Below, one piece after another: positions 25,733 to 34,359 of a DNA stretch of 64,000 bases (the stretch's first letter is position 1; every line of letters begins with the position of its first letter). Below the pieces are notes generated by a model, which saw only the letters and a list, made by a program, of their open reading frames with translations, ran no database searches and was not told the DNA's origin. Source of the DNA: Thiocystis violacea (GTDB taxonomy: Bacteria > Pseudomonadota > Gammaproteobacteria > Chromatiales > Chromatiaceae); contig NZ_NRRF01000018.1 in the NCBI RefSeq assembly GCF_016583565.1, positions 1 to 64,000 on the forward strand, in the 5' to 3' direction. The translations under genes and the position numbers were made by a program.

Positions 25733-27373
25733 ATGCGACCCGTTTTGCGATTTTCCCTGGCATTGCTGTTATTTGCCGGCTTGGCTCCGTTCGCGGTCAT
25801 GGGCGAAGGCCAGTGGCCGACTCCGCCAGTGGAGGGCAAGCCGCCACCCCAGATCTCGGGTCCACTGTCCGGCGGGACGGGAGACCACACCAAGTATGAA
25901 GCGCTGAAACAGCCCTTCGCCTCCGGCCCGGAGGTGACCAAGGCGTGCCTGAGCTGTCACACCGAGACCGGCAAGCACTTCATGAAGAACATCCACTGGA
26001 CCTGGGAATATCGCAATCCCGATACCGGCCAGTTGCTGGGCAAGAAGCACCTGATCAACAACTTCTGCACCAACGCCCGTGGCAACGAGGGGATGTGCGC
26101 CCAATGCCACGCGGGCTATGGCTGGAAGGACGAGAGCTTCGACTTCACCAACGAAGACAACATCGATTGCCTGGTCTGTCACGATACGACCGGAACCTAC
26201 TACAAGACCCCCAACAGCGCGGGGAGTCCCGCCTGCTCGGTCATGTTCGAAGGCAAACCGCCCATCGACTACAACCTGGTCGCCGAGAACGTCGGTCTAC
26301 CCGAGCGCGCGAACTGCGGAACCTGTCACTTCAACGGTGGAGGCGGAGACAACGTCAAGCACGGCGACCTCTCCTCGGCGCTCAAGAATCCGCCGCGCGA
26401 ACTCGACGTGCACATGGACGCGAAAGGACTCAACTTTGCCTGCACCGCCTGCCACATCACCAAATCGCATGTCTGGGCCGGCAGCCGCTATCACGTGTTG
26501 TCCAAAGATATGGAAGGCACCGGCAAGCCCGGCCAGCGCCGCGATGTAGCCACCTGCGAGTCCTGCCACGGCACGGCACCGCATCCCGTCGATTCGCTGG
26601 CGGCCTTCAAACGCAACGACCATATCTCCAGCGTCGCCTGTCAGACCTGTCATATCCCGGAATTCGCTCGGGGCGGCGTGGCCACCATCACCAACTGGGA
26701 TTGGCGCACCGCCGGCAAGCTCCGCAACGGCGAAGGCTATCATGAGCACGGCTACACCCAGGGCAACGGCGAGGAGCGTTACACCTACAAGTCGATCAAA
26801 GGGGACTTTACCTATGGCGAAAACCTGGTGCCGCTCTACCGCTGGTTCGACGGGCAAATGCAGTACACCACGATCGACACCAAGTTCAACGTCGCCAAGC
26901 CCGTCGCCATCAACGACTTCACCGGCTCGCGGGAGAACGCGGACTCACGCATCTGGCCCTTCAAGAAGATGACGACATGGCTACCGGCCGACATGGGCAA
27001 CGGCACCCTGGTCTACACCCACCTGTGGGGCGAGGACGATGACTCCTACTGGGGCAACTACGACATGGGCAAGGCCATCGCGCACGGCATGAAGAAGTTC
27101 GGGCTCCCCTACTCCGGCGAGTTCGGCTTCGTCGAGACCTTTTCCTACTGGCCCATCACGCACATGGTGTCCCCCAAGGAAGATGCCCTATCCTGCCAGG
27201 ATTGCCACGCAGAGCAGGGCCGTCTTCAGGGGGTCGAAGGGGTCTACATGCCGGGGCGAGACCACAACCGCTGGCTGGATCTGATCGGCACCATCGCGGT
27301 TTTCGGGACTCTCATCGTCATTCTGGGGCACGCACTGGTTCGTATCGTCGCACCCAAGGGAGCAAAGCACTAA
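25733..27373 (+). CDS. Octaheme c-type cytochrome, tetrathionate reductase (Otr) family
   Basis: 546 residues. An N-terminal signal peptide (about 1-24) is followed by eight CxxCH heme sites, at Cys72, 122, 146, 195, 237, 275, 303 and 488, and a C-terminal membrane helix (about 516-538). The protein is therefore periplasmic and membrane-anchored. In Shewanella Otr one heme iron is ligated by Lys and is the active site; family members reduce tetrathionate, nitrite or hydroxylamine in vitro, and the physiological substrate is open. The unusually long gap between the seventh and eighth heme is as in Otr. GGAGG seven bases upstream fixes the ATG. Its stop overlaps the next gene's start (TAATG). 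Confidence 0.92.
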   Translation: MRPVLRFSLALLLFAGLAPFAVMGEGQWPTPPVEGKPPPQISGPLSGGTGDHTKYEALKQPFASGPEVTKACLSCHTETGKHFMKNIHWTWEYRNPDTGQLLGKKHLINNFCTNARGNEGMCAQCHAGYGWKDESFDFTNEDNIDCLVCHDTTGTYYKTPNSAGSPACSVMFEGKPPIDYNLVAENVGLPERANCGTCHFNGGGGDNVKHGDLSSALKNPPRELDVHMDAKGLNFACTACHITKSHVWAGSRYHVLSKDMEGTGKPGQRRDVATCESCHGTAPHPVDSLAAFKRNDHISSVACQTCHIPEFARGGVATITNWDWRTAGKLRNGEGYHEHGYTQGNGEERYTYKSIKGDFTYGENLVPLYRWFDGQMQYTTIDTKFNVAKPVAINDFTGSRENADSRIWPFKKMTTWLPADMGNGTLVYTHLWGEDDDSYWGNYDMGKAIAHGMKKFGLPYSGEFGFVETFSYWPITHMVSPKEDALSCQDCHAEQGRLQGVEGVYMPGRDHNRWLDLIGTIAVFGTLIVILGHALVRIVAPKGAKH

Positions 27374-28026
27374 TGGCCATTCGTCGCGTAAGGATCTTCA
27401 GTCTGTTCGAGCGCTTCTGGCACTGGTCGCAGATGCTCTTGATCGTAATCCTGATGTTCAGCGGATTCGGGCTGCACGGCTTTCATCATCTGCTCGGTTT
27501 CGAGCAGGCGGTGACGCTGCACACCCTCGCCGCCTTCTCGCTCCTGCTACTGTGGGCCTTCAGCATCTTCTGGCTCTTCACGACCCGGAACTGGCGCCAC
27601 TTCATCCCGACCGTCAAGGGCATGTGGCAGGTGCTGCGGTTCTACAGCTTCGGCATCTTCCAGGGCGAGCATCACCCCTACCGCAAGGCCTACTGGCGCA
27701 AGCACAATCCGTTGCAGGCGCTGGCCTACCTGATGCTCAAGATCGTGCTCTTTCCGCTGATCTGGATCTCGGGGCTGGTCTATCTCTTCTACTTCCTATG
27801 GAGAGACATCCCCCATGCCACGCAGGTGCTGGATGGCGTGGCACTGATTCATACCGGCGCGGCCTTCACGATCGTGGTCTTCGTCATGATCCACGTCTAT
27901 ATGCTCACGACCGGGCACTCGTTCAAAGAGCATGTCATGCCCATGATCAATGGCTTCGACGAGGTGGATTTGACGCCTGAGGAAGAGGCCTATCTGCTGA
28001 AAGACCAGCCGGAGGTTCTCGGCTAA
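27373..28026 (+). CDS. Membrane cytochrome b subunit partnering the octaheme cytochrome
   Basis: 217 residues with four to five membrane helices. It is of the cytochrome b561/thiosulfate-reductase gamma-subunit type. Conserved His in ERFWHWSQMLLIV (first helix), the HGFHHLLGF loop, TLHTLAAFS, and HTGAAFTIVVFVMIHVYM are candidates for b-heme ligands. It probably passes electrons between the quinone pool and the octaheme protein. It overlaps the octaheme gene by one base and so forms a two-gene operon with it. A hairpin follows 31 bases after the stop. Confidence 0.88.
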   Translation: MAIRRVRIFSLFERFWHWSQMLLIVILMFSGFGLHGFHHLLGFEQAVTLHTLAAFSLLLLWAFSIFWLFTTRNWRHFIPTVKGMWQVLRFYSFGIFQGEHHPYRKAYWRKHNPLQALAYLMLKIVLFPLIWISGLVYLFYFLWRDIPHATQVLDGVALIHTGAAFTIVVFVMIHVYMLTTGHSFKEHVMPMINGFDEVDLTPEEEAYLLKDQPEVLG

Positions 28027-28057
28027 CGGCAGCCGTTCTCATCGCAAGCAGTGCGCG

Positions 28058-28081
28058 TCGACGCGAACGGATTCGCGTCGA
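28058..28081. terminator. Hairpin between convergent cytochrome b and ubiT genes
   Basis: Perfect 10-bp inverted repeat TCGACGCGAA / TTCGCGTCGA with a four-base loop, lying between convergent stop codons. Suited as a bidirectional terminator, though without a T-run. Confidence 0.5.
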
Positions 28082-28102
28082 TTCGCTCACCAGCCATCGA
28101 GC

Positions 28103-28570
28103 CTACGACTTCCCCGGAAACCGAATATCCGCCATCTTATCCAGGGCGCGCACCATGGGCGCCCACCGCTCCGGCGGTTCGAAGGCGTCGAGGAAGTTCT
28201 TGAGGTAGAGCCCCAGTTCGGTGTCGCCGGACATCCGCAGGCGACGCTGGAAGAAGAGCGTGTCGGCGTCCTCGCGGCGCGCAGCAAGCAGAAGGAACTC
28301 GTGCAATCCTCCGGCAATGGAGGAATCCGCGGGCATGTCGTCACCGTAGCCGCGAATCTTGCCGTCGCTCAGACCCAAGCGATAACGCACCCCGATGTCG
28401 TCGATCTCGATCGCGATGCGACGTCCGATCAGGAAGTCCAACTCCCCCTCCTCCAATGCCTCCTTCATGACCTGATTGAGCATGGTCGCGAGTGCTCGGC
28501 TATGCAGGACGCTCGGCATGAGCCGAAGCGGAAAGGTGAGGGTGCGGAGAAAGCGCGGTGGAGCAGGCAT
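28103..28570 (-). CDS. ubiT: UbiT-like SCP2-domain protein (O2-independent ubiquinone synthesis)
   Basis: 155 residues, SCP2 lipid-binding fold. The stretch AARREDADTLFFQRRLRMSGDTELGLYLKNFLDA (cited in part: DTLFFQRRLRMSGDTELGLY) closely follows E. coli UbiT (YhbT). UbiT binds ubiquinone intermediates in the anaerobic, O2-independent pathway together with the UbiU-UbiV hydroxylase, which is not in this window. It fits a facultative or anaerobic life style. Divergent from yedI and convergent with the cytochrome b gene. Confidence 0.85.
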   Translation of the reverse strand: MPAPPRFLRTLTFPLRLMPSVLHSRALATMLNQVMKEALEEGELDFLIGRRIAIEIDDIGVRYRLGLSDGKIRGYGDDMPADSSIAGGLHEFLLLAARREDADTLFFQRRLRMSGDTELGLYLKNFLDAFEPPERWAPMVRALDKMADIRFPGKS

Positions 28571-28700
28571 GGCAATTGTCTCGGGTCGAATCTAGGCGAA
28601 AGAAAAGACCGCGAATTTTCCTCCCTCTCCTCTCTCGACACAAGGGAATGCGGCAGGTGAAATAGCGGCTCCGCATCAAGACTCAGGAACCACCGGAATC

Positions 28701-29633
28701 ATGGCAACCAGCTTGCTGACGCTGCTCGACGACATCGCGACCGTCCTGGACGACGTCTCCTTGCTCACCAAGGTCGCGGCCCGCAAGACCGCCAGCGTGT
28801 TGGGGGATGACCTGGCCTTGAATGCGGAGCAGGTCCGCGGTGTGCGGGCCGAGCGCGAGCTGCCGGTCGTCTGGGCCGTGTTCAAGGGCTCGCTGAAGAA
28901 CAAGCTGATCCTCGTCCCGGCCGCATTGGCGATCAGCGCCTTCGCCCCCTGGGCCATCATGCCGCTACTGATGATTGGCGGCCTCTATCTCTGCTTCGAG
29001 GGCATTGAGAAGGTCGCGCACAAGTACCTGCATGCGGCGGCGAAAGACCAGGCGCATCACGCCGAGCTGACCGCCGCCTTGGCGGATCCCAAGGCGGACC
29101 TCGTCGCGCTGGAGCGCGAGAAGATCAAAGGGGCCATACGCACGGACTTCATCCTCTCGGCGGAGATCATCGTCATCACGCTCGGGACGGTCGAAGGCAC
29201 CGCGTTCGTGACCCAGGTGCTGGTCTTGAGCGGAATCGCGGTCGTCATGACCATTGGTGTCTACGGGCTCGTCGCTGGCATCGTCAAGCTCGACGACGCC
29301 GGCCTTTATCTGAGCCTCCGCGACGGGGCGGGATTCCTGGAAGATCAGCTGCGCGCCATCGGCCGCGGGCTCCTGCGAGCGGCACCCCTGCTCATGAAGA
29401 CGCTCTCCGTGGCAGGCACCATCGCCATGTTCCTGGTCGGCGGCGGCATCATCGCGCATGGCATTCCCGCCGTGCATCACCTCATCGCGCACCTGAGCGA
29501 GGGACTGCGCGACATCGCCGGTATCGGCGGATTCCTGGCCGCGCTCACGCCACTGCTCCTGAACGCGCTCATCGGAATGATCGCCGGCGCTCTGGCCCTA
29601 GGTCTGGTTGGACTCGTGAAGAAGCTGTCCTGA
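28701..29633 (+). CDS. yedI: DUF808 / YedI family membrane protein
   Basis: 310 residues. The family start SLLTLLDDIATVLDDVSLLTKVAARKTASVLGDDLALNA (first part shown by residues 4-20) is characteristic of DUF808, followed by PVVWAVFKGSLKNKLILVP. About seven membrane helices follow, interrupted by a charged stretch near 115-145. YedI-like proteins have no established function. It stands alone, with its promoter in the 130 bases shared with ubiT. Confidence 0.9.
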   Translation: MATSLLTLLDDIATVLDDVSLLTKVAARKTASVLGDDLALNAEQVRGVRAERELPVVWAVFKGSLKNKLILVPAALAISAFAPWAIMPLLMIGGLYLCFEGIEKVAHKYLHAAAKDQAHHAELTAALADPKADLVALEREKIKGAIRTDFILSAEIIVITLGTVEGTAFVTQVLVLSGIAVVMTIGVYGLVAGIVKLDDAGLYLSLRDGAGFLEDQLRAIGRGLLRAAPLLMKTLSVAGTIAMFLVGGGIIAHGIPAVHHLIAHLSEGLRDIAGIGGFLAALTPLLLNALIGMIAGALALGLVGLVKKLS

Positions 29634-29843
29634 AGCCGGTCAGGGGCTGCGAGGAGCGACCTGCTCGCTGGAGCGAGAGACCGATCGCGTTGAAAGCCAG
29701 CGTTCCACACCGCCTCTATTCAAGATCTCAGTGTATTACTGCGTTTTTAGCGGCGAGTGGTTGACTTCGTGCCGTCTCGGGCCTTGATCATCGGTTATTT
29801 CACTGTTGCTAAGCCGCCACAGGGACGAGGTACGGCTGCCTCT

Positions 29844-29869
29844 CGTGGCACCCGCTCCGCGGTGCCACG
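29844..29869. repeat. Palindrome of the dispersed TGACACCGC family, copy 2
   Basis: CGTGGCACC / GGTGCCACG pairs perfectly over nine bases; the inner CGC / GC extends the stem with one unpaired base. Lies between convergent genes, like the other copies. Confidence 0.55.
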
Positions 29870-29881
29870 CGCGCTCCCGGC

Positions 29882-29932
29882 GCTCTGCGCCCAGATGCTC
29901 CGGCAGGTTGCGCAGGCCGCGCGGCGCAGAGC
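29882..29932. repeat. 10-bp inverted repeat with 31-base loop
   Basis: GCTCTGCGCC at 29882-29891 is matched by GGCGCAGAGC at 29923-29932. It follows the family palindrome by 12 bases and could fold as a larger RNA hairpin. No function can be assigned. Confidence 0.45.
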
Positions 29933-30031
29933 TGTGTCGCGAGCGACCGTCATCGTTTCATCTTCCAGAGTGCCACCACTCCTGCATGCTCGTTTCGTTG
30001 GGCCTCATCCCTCGGCCCAATCTTGCAGACA

Positions 30032-30640
30032 TCAGTCAGGGCCGCCGGAGACGATGCCTGCGCGTTCGGCCTCAAGGTGCAGGTCCGCGGGCTCGTCCAC
30101 ATCCATCAAGATACCGGTGTCCATAGTCGGCACGAGCACAAGCCCGGAGGAACTGGCCTGGACGAGCCGGCTGGCGCCGCGCTCGCCCCTGAGCGCCATG
30201 AGCGCCTGTCGATAGCCCTTGGCGAAACCGACGGGATGACCGCGCCGTCCATTCACCGTGGGTGCGGCGATCTGGGCACCCGCGTCGAGGGCATCCAGAA
30301 CGCGCCGGATGGTCTGCGGCCGGATCCAGGGCATGTCGGCCAGGACGATCAGCCAGGCATCGGCGTCCGACGCCTGCGCGACGCCTTTCGCGATGCTGGT
30401 CGCCATGCCCTGATCCGCGTCGGGATTCTCGACCAGACCGAGGCCGGCCGCGCGCATCATGCCGGCGAGCGCCGCGTCGCCGGGGCGGATCACCACAAGC
30501 GCCTCGATGCCCGTCGCCATCAAATGGCGCGCGGCCTTCAAGGCCATCGGCTCACCATCCGGCATCCTGGCCAGCAGCTTGTTCCCGCCGAATCGGCGCG
30601 CCTCGCCCGCGGCGAGCAGGATCCCGACGACGCGGCTCAC
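30032..30640 (-). CDS. mocA: MocA/MobA-like molybdopterin nucleotidyltransferase
   Basis: 202 residues. The nucleotide-binding N-terminus GILLAAGEARRFGGNKLLA (5-23) is typical of the MobA/MocA group, with LADMPWIRP (metal-binding Asp) near 100 and PTVNGRRGHPVGF near 128-140. MocA attaches CMP to molybdopterin, producing the MCD cofactor used by xanthine-oxidase-family enzymes; a general nucleotidyltransferase remains possible. Four-base ATGA overlap with xdhC and the upstream Mo-hydroxylase genes supports cofactor supply to that enzyme. Confidence 0.87.
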   Translation of the reverse strand: MSRVVGILLAAGEARRFGGNKLLARMPDGEPMALKAARHLMATGIEALVVIRPGDAALAGMMRAAGLGLVENPDADQGMATSIAKGVAQASDADAWLIVLADMPWIRPQTIRRVLDALDAGAQIAAPTVNGRRGHPVGFAKGYRQALMALRGERGASRLVQASSSGLVLVPTMDTGILMDVDEPADLHLEAERAGIVSGGPD

Positions 30641-31608
30641 CCGGCCCCCGACAGCCCGTTTCGCGCCGCCGTGATCCCGGCCAGGATGGACAGGGCGATC
30701 TCGGCCGGCCGCTTGCTGCCGATCGGCAGCCCCGCCGGGGCGTCGAGCCGGGCGATCTGCTCGGGCGCGAGCCCAAGCGCCAGCAGTCGCTCCCGGCGCG
30801 CGGCCGCGCTGGCCCTGGAGCCTAGGGCGCCGATGTAGAAGGCCGGGGTCGCGAGCGCTTCGCCGAGGGCGAGATCGTCCTGCTTGGGGTCGTGCGAGAC
30901 TGTGACGATGGCGGTTCGCGGGCAGGTGCCGAGCTGCCGGACGGCGTCATCCGGCATCAGACGGCAATAGTCGACCCCGGCCAGGGGTTGGGGATCCGCG
31001 AACGCCTCACGCGGATCACAAATGGTCACGCGGTAGTCCAGCAGCCGGGCCATGCGGGCCAGGTCGCGCGCCAATTGGCCGTCGCCGACGAGCAGCAGCT
31101 GCCAGCTCGGCCCCAGAACCTTGGTCACTGCCGCTGTGCCGGCCTCGAAATCCGACCGACCGGCGCCGGGGTGCAGGCTCACCTCGCCGGTTGTGAGACA
31201 AACACGCCGGGCCACCAGCTCGCCGGCCTCGATCCTTGCGATCAGGGCGGCCAGCGGCGCCTCGGTGTCCAGCACTTCGACCAGGAGCGCCAGCCGGCCG
31301 CCGCAGGGCAGACCCCAGCGATTCGCCTCCAGCCGATCGACCCCGAAGTCGATGCGCGTCGGGATCGACCCGCCGAACTCGCCCTCGCGGTAGCGCTCGG
31401 AAAGCGCCTGCTCGACACAGCCGCCGGAGACCGAGCCGGCCATGGCGCCGTCCCGGCGGATGATCAGCCAGGCGCCCGGAGGGCGCGGCGCGGAGCCCCA
31501 GGTGTGGAGCACGGTCACCAGCGCGACGCGATCACCGGCCGCGAGCCAGTCCCGGGCCAGGCCAAGCAGCTCCAGATCGCCGGCGGGCTCGGCACCGCTT
31601 GGGGGCAT
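30637..31608 (-). CDS. xdhC: XdhC-family molybdenum cofactor chaperone
   Basis: 323 residues. The N-terminal XdhC domain has TWGSAPRPPGAWLIIRRDG and SVSGGCVEQAL; the C-terminal Rossmann-type domain has LLLVGDGQLARDLARMARLLDYRVTICDPR (in part) and YIGALGSRASAAARRERL. XdhC proteins bind sulfurated Mo cofactor and insert it into xanthine-dehydrogenase-type enzymes. Its start shares one base with the stop of the Mo subunit gene (TGATG) and its end overlaps mocA by four bases, so all are in one operon. Confidence 0.92.
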   Translation of the reverse strand: MPPSGAEPAGDLELLGLARDWLAAGDRVALVTVLHTWGSAPRPPGAWLIIRRDGAMAGSVSGGCVEQALSERYREGEFGGSIPTRIDFGVDRLEANRWGLPCGGRLALLVEVLDTEAPLAALIARIEAGELVARRVCLTTGEVSLHPGAGRSDFEAGTAAVTKVLGPSWQLLLVGDGQLARDLARMARLLDYRVTICDPREAFADPQPLAGVDYCRLMPDDAVRQLGTCPRTAIVTVSHDPKQDDLALGEALATPAFYIGALGSRASAAARRERLLALGLAPEQIARLDAPAGLPIGSKRPAEIALSILAGITAARNGLSGAG

Positions 31609-33782
31609 CAGGCGAGCCTGAGCGGCAGACGGCGAAGCCGTTGGCCGGTCGCCGCGGCAAGCGCGTTGGCGACGGCGGGTGCGATCACCGGCGTCGCCGG
31701 CTCGCCCACCCCCGTCGGTGCCTCGGCGGAGGGGAGGATGTAGACCTCGACCCGCGGCATCTGGTCCATCCGCAGCACCTTGTAGTCGTGGAAGTTCGAC
31801 TGTTCGACGCGCCCCTCCTTCAGGGTGAGGCGGCTGACCAGGGCCGCGGCCAGACCATAGCCCATGCCGCCCTCCATCTGCGCCTTGACGACGTCCGGGT
31901 TAATGGCCATGCCGCAATCGACGGCGATCACGACCCGGTCGACGCTGAAGGACCGGCCTCTGACCGTGACCTCGGCCACCTGGGCGACATAGGAGTTGAA
32001 GGATTCGTGCACGGCGACGCCGCGTCCGCGCCCCTCCGGCAAGGCGCCGCCCCAGCCGGCCTTCTCGGCCGCGAGCTTGAGCACCCCCTGGTGCCGCGGA
32101 TGGCCCTCGAGCAGCGCCATGCGGAAATCGACCGGGTCGCGTCCGGCCGCCGTCGCCAGCTCGTCGATGACGCTTTCCACCGCGAACGCCGTGTGCGTAT
32201 GGCCGACCGAACGCCACCACTGAATCGGCACGGGCAGCGTCGGCGAGTGCAGATCCACGTAGAGGTTGGGGATGCCATAGGCCAGATCGCTGGCACCCTC
32301 GACGGAGAGCCGGTCGACCCCGTCGACGACCAGTCTGGACGTCATGCCCGCGGCGGCCGCGATGGATTGGCCGACGATGCGCTGGTGCCAGGCCACGGGC
32401 TTACCCGCCGCGTCGAGTCCGGCGCGCACCCGGTGAAGGAAGAGCGGACGGTACCACCCCGCCCGCGTGTCGTCCTCGCGCGTCCACTGCAGCTTGATGG
32501 GCGTCTTGCGGCCAGCGGCCTTGAAGATTTCGGCCGCCTCCGAGGTGAAATCGGCCTGCGGATTGCCGCGCCGGCCGAAGGAACTGCCCGCGTAGAGCAT
32601 GTCGATGCGCACCTGCTCCGGCTTCAGACCCAGAACCGAGGCGACGCCCGCCTGGGTGCGCGTCTGGGATTGCTCGCCGTTGATCACCCGCACGCCGTCG
32701 CCCTCGGGCAGGATGACGCAGTTCAGGGGTTCCATGGAGGCGTGGGCCAGAAAGGGCAGCGCGAACTCCGACTCGATCACCTTGTCCGCGGAGGCCAGTG
32801 CCGCCTCGGCGTCGCCGCGCGCCGTCGCCACCGCGCCCGGCGTCGCGGCAAGCTCCCTGTATTGCTGCAGGATTTCCTCCGAGCCCAGCGTGAAGGCATC
32901 GCTCTCGTCCCACTCGATGCTCAGACGATCGCGCCCACGCTTGGCGGTCCAGAAATCGGCCGCCAGCACGGCGACGCCGGTGGGGATGCGCAGGATCTTC
33001 TCCACGCCCCGGATCGCGACCGCGGGCTCCGGATCCAGCGACTTCAGGCGCGCACCGAATCTGGGCGGATGGGCGACCACGGCGGTCAGCAGACCCGGCA
33101 GCGAGACATCCTGGGTGTAGCGGGCACTGCCGTCGATCTTCTCCGCCGCATCCTTGCGGCGCAGCCGGGCATTGCCGATGAGGCGGAACTCGGCCGGATC
33201 CTTGAGAAAGACGTCCTCTGGCACCACCAGTCCGGCCGCCGCCTCCGCCAGTTCACCGAAGCTCGCGCGCTGGCCCTTGGCATGACTGAGCTGGCCGTCG
33301 CGCACCTGGATCTCCCCGGCGTCGACCTGCCAACGCTTGGCGGCGGCCTCGACCAGCATCTGTCTCGCGGTGGCGCCGGCCTTGCGCATCTGCTCCCAGG
33401 AGTTGGCGATCGAGGTGCTTCCGCCGGTGCCCTGGGTCGGACCCCAGAAAAGGTTGTTGTAGCGCGCGGCGTCGGCCGGCGCGCCCTCGACGCGGACCTG
33501 GTCCCAGCGCGCGTCCAACTCCTCCGCGACCAAGGTCGGCAGACCCGTGTAGGTGCCCTGCCCCATCTCCAAGTGCTTGACGATGACGGTGACGCTGTCG
33601 TCGGTGCCGATGCGCACGAAGGCGTTGGGCTCCAGTGGCGCGGCGGCATCCGGCTTGGAGGGTGCCGCATCCAGCCGTCGCGAGACGCCGCTCAGCTGGA
33701 CGCCGAGCGTCAGACCGGCGCCGGCGGCGAGGCCCTGCTGGAGGAAGCGGCGGCGACTGAGATTCTCGATCCGATTGCGCAT
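31608..33782 (-). CDS. Exported xanthine dehydrogenase-family Mo-binding subunit (IorB type)
   Basis: 724 residues. An N-terminal twin-arginine signal is visible: [19 protein letters not shown] at about 9-27, so the folded, cofactor-loaded enzyme is exported to the periplasm. The rest is the two-part molybdopterin domain of the isoquinoline 1-oxidoreductase beta type, with [21 protein letters not shown] near 119-139 (in part) and the catalytic Glu694 in [20 protein letters not shown]. Enzymes of this class hydroxylate N-heterocycles or aldehydes and pass electrons to a c-type cytochrome; the substrate here is unknown. No FAD subunit is present. It begins nine bases after the 2Fe-2S subunit gene. 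Confidence 0.92.
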   Translation of the reverse strand: MRNRIENLSRRRFLQQGLAAGAGLTLGVQLSGVSRRLDAAPSKPDAAAPLEPNAFVRIGTDDSVTVIVKHLEMGQGTYTGLPTLVAEELDARWDQVRVEGAPADAARYNNLFWGPTQGTGGSTSIANSWEQMRKAGATARQMLVEAAAKRWQVDAGEIQVRDGQLSHAKGQRASFGELAEAAAGLVVPEDVFLKDPAEFRLIGNARLRRKDAAEKIDGSARYTQDVSLPGLLTAVVAHPPRFGARLKSLDPEPAVAIRGVEKILRIPTGVAVLAADFWTAKRGRDRLSIEWDESDAFTLGSEEILQQYRELAATPGAVATARGDAEAALASADKVIESEFALPFLAHASMEPLNCVILPEGDGVRVINGEQSQTRTQAGVASVLGLKPEQVRIDMLYAGSSFGRRGNPQADFTSEAAEIFKAAGRKTPIKLQWTREDDTRAGWYRPLFLHRVRAGLDAAGKPVAWHQRIVGQSIAAAAGMTSRLVVDGVDRLSVEGASDLAYGIPNLYVDLHSPTLPVPIQWWRSVGHTHTAFAVESVIDELATAAGRDPVDFRMALLEGHPRHQGVLKLAAEKAGWGGALPEGRGRGVAVHESFNSYVAQVAEVTVRGRSFSVDRVVIAVDCGMAINPDVVKAQMEGGMGYGLAAALVSRLTLKEGRVEQSNFHDYKVLRMDQMPRVEVYILPSAEAPTGVGEPATPVIAPAVANALAAATGQRLRRLPLRLA

Positions 33783-33791
33783 ATCCCTCTC

Positions 33792-34247
33792 CTAGGCCAA
33801 CGCGGCCGCGGCCTGCTTGATGGCGGACCGAATACGCGCATAGGTCGCGCACCGGCAGATGTTGCCCGACATGGCGGCGTCGATCTCCGCGTCCGTCGGC
33901 GACGGGTTCTGCGTCAGCAAGGCTGTCGCGGACATGATCTGCCCGGACTGGCAAAAGCCGCACTGGACGACGTCCAGATCCGCCCAGGCCGCTTGAATCG
34001 CGCGCCCCTCGGGCGTGTCCAGGCCCTCGATCGTCAAAACGGTCCCATTCGCGGCCGCCGACAAGGGCGTCGAGCAGGAGCGCACGGGCGCCCCATTCAA
34101 AAAAAGGGTGCAGACACCGCACTCTGAGATGCCGCAGCCGTACTTGGTGCCGGTCAGCCCGACATGCTCGCGGATGACCCACAGCAGGGGCGTATCCGGA
34201 TCCAGGTCGAGCTGATGCTCGCGACCGTTCACTGTGATCTTGACCAT
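33792..34247 (-). CDS. 2Fe-2S subunit of Mo-hydroxylase (IorA type)
   Basis: 151 residues. The plant-type ferredoxin domain has Cys38, 43, 46 and 58 (YGCGISECGVC). The helical domain has a second cluster with Cys96, 99, 131 and 133 (VQCGFCQSGQ and ICRCATY). No export signal: the subunit is probably carried through the Tat system with its large partner. It is the first gene of the operon of 2Fe-2S subunit, Mo subunit, xdhC and mocA. The promoter should be in the 112-base divergent gap to the LTA-synthase-like gene. Confidence 0.93.
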   Translation of the reverse strand: MVKITVNGREHQLDLDPDTPLLWVIREHVGLTGTKYGCGISECGVCTLFLNGAPVRSCSTPLSAAANGTVLTIEGLDTPEGRAIQAAWADLDVVQCGFCQSGQIMSATALLTQNPSPTDAEIDAAMSGNICRCATYARIRSAIKQAAAALA

Positions 34248-34359
34248 CTCTGACTCCTTCGCGGTGCTGAGTGCGTCGTCGTTAAGGTCTCGTTCAGTCT
34301 GTTTGCGCTATTGTGACGCTTCAAAGACATTTTGATGACAATCGAGTAGGCTCCTAAAG

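Larger units (their letters stand above)
29634..30031. other. 398-base gap between convergent yedI and mocA-like gene
   Basis: No credible gene. It contains the palindrome at 29844-29869 and a second inverted repeat at 29882-29932, both listed separately. A frame of about 150 codons crosses from here into the mocA gene on the opposite strand and is rejected. Confidence 0.55.

Noticed and set aside
29757..30215. Frame of about 150 codons overlapping the end of the mocA gene on the other strand
   Set aside because: Arg/Ser-rich, no start signal and overlaps a well-supported gene.
31599..34127. 842-codon open frame antisense to the Mo-hydroxylase subunit
   Set aside because: A shadow frame of GC-rich coding DNA; low-complexity Arg/Gly/Leu translation without motifs.
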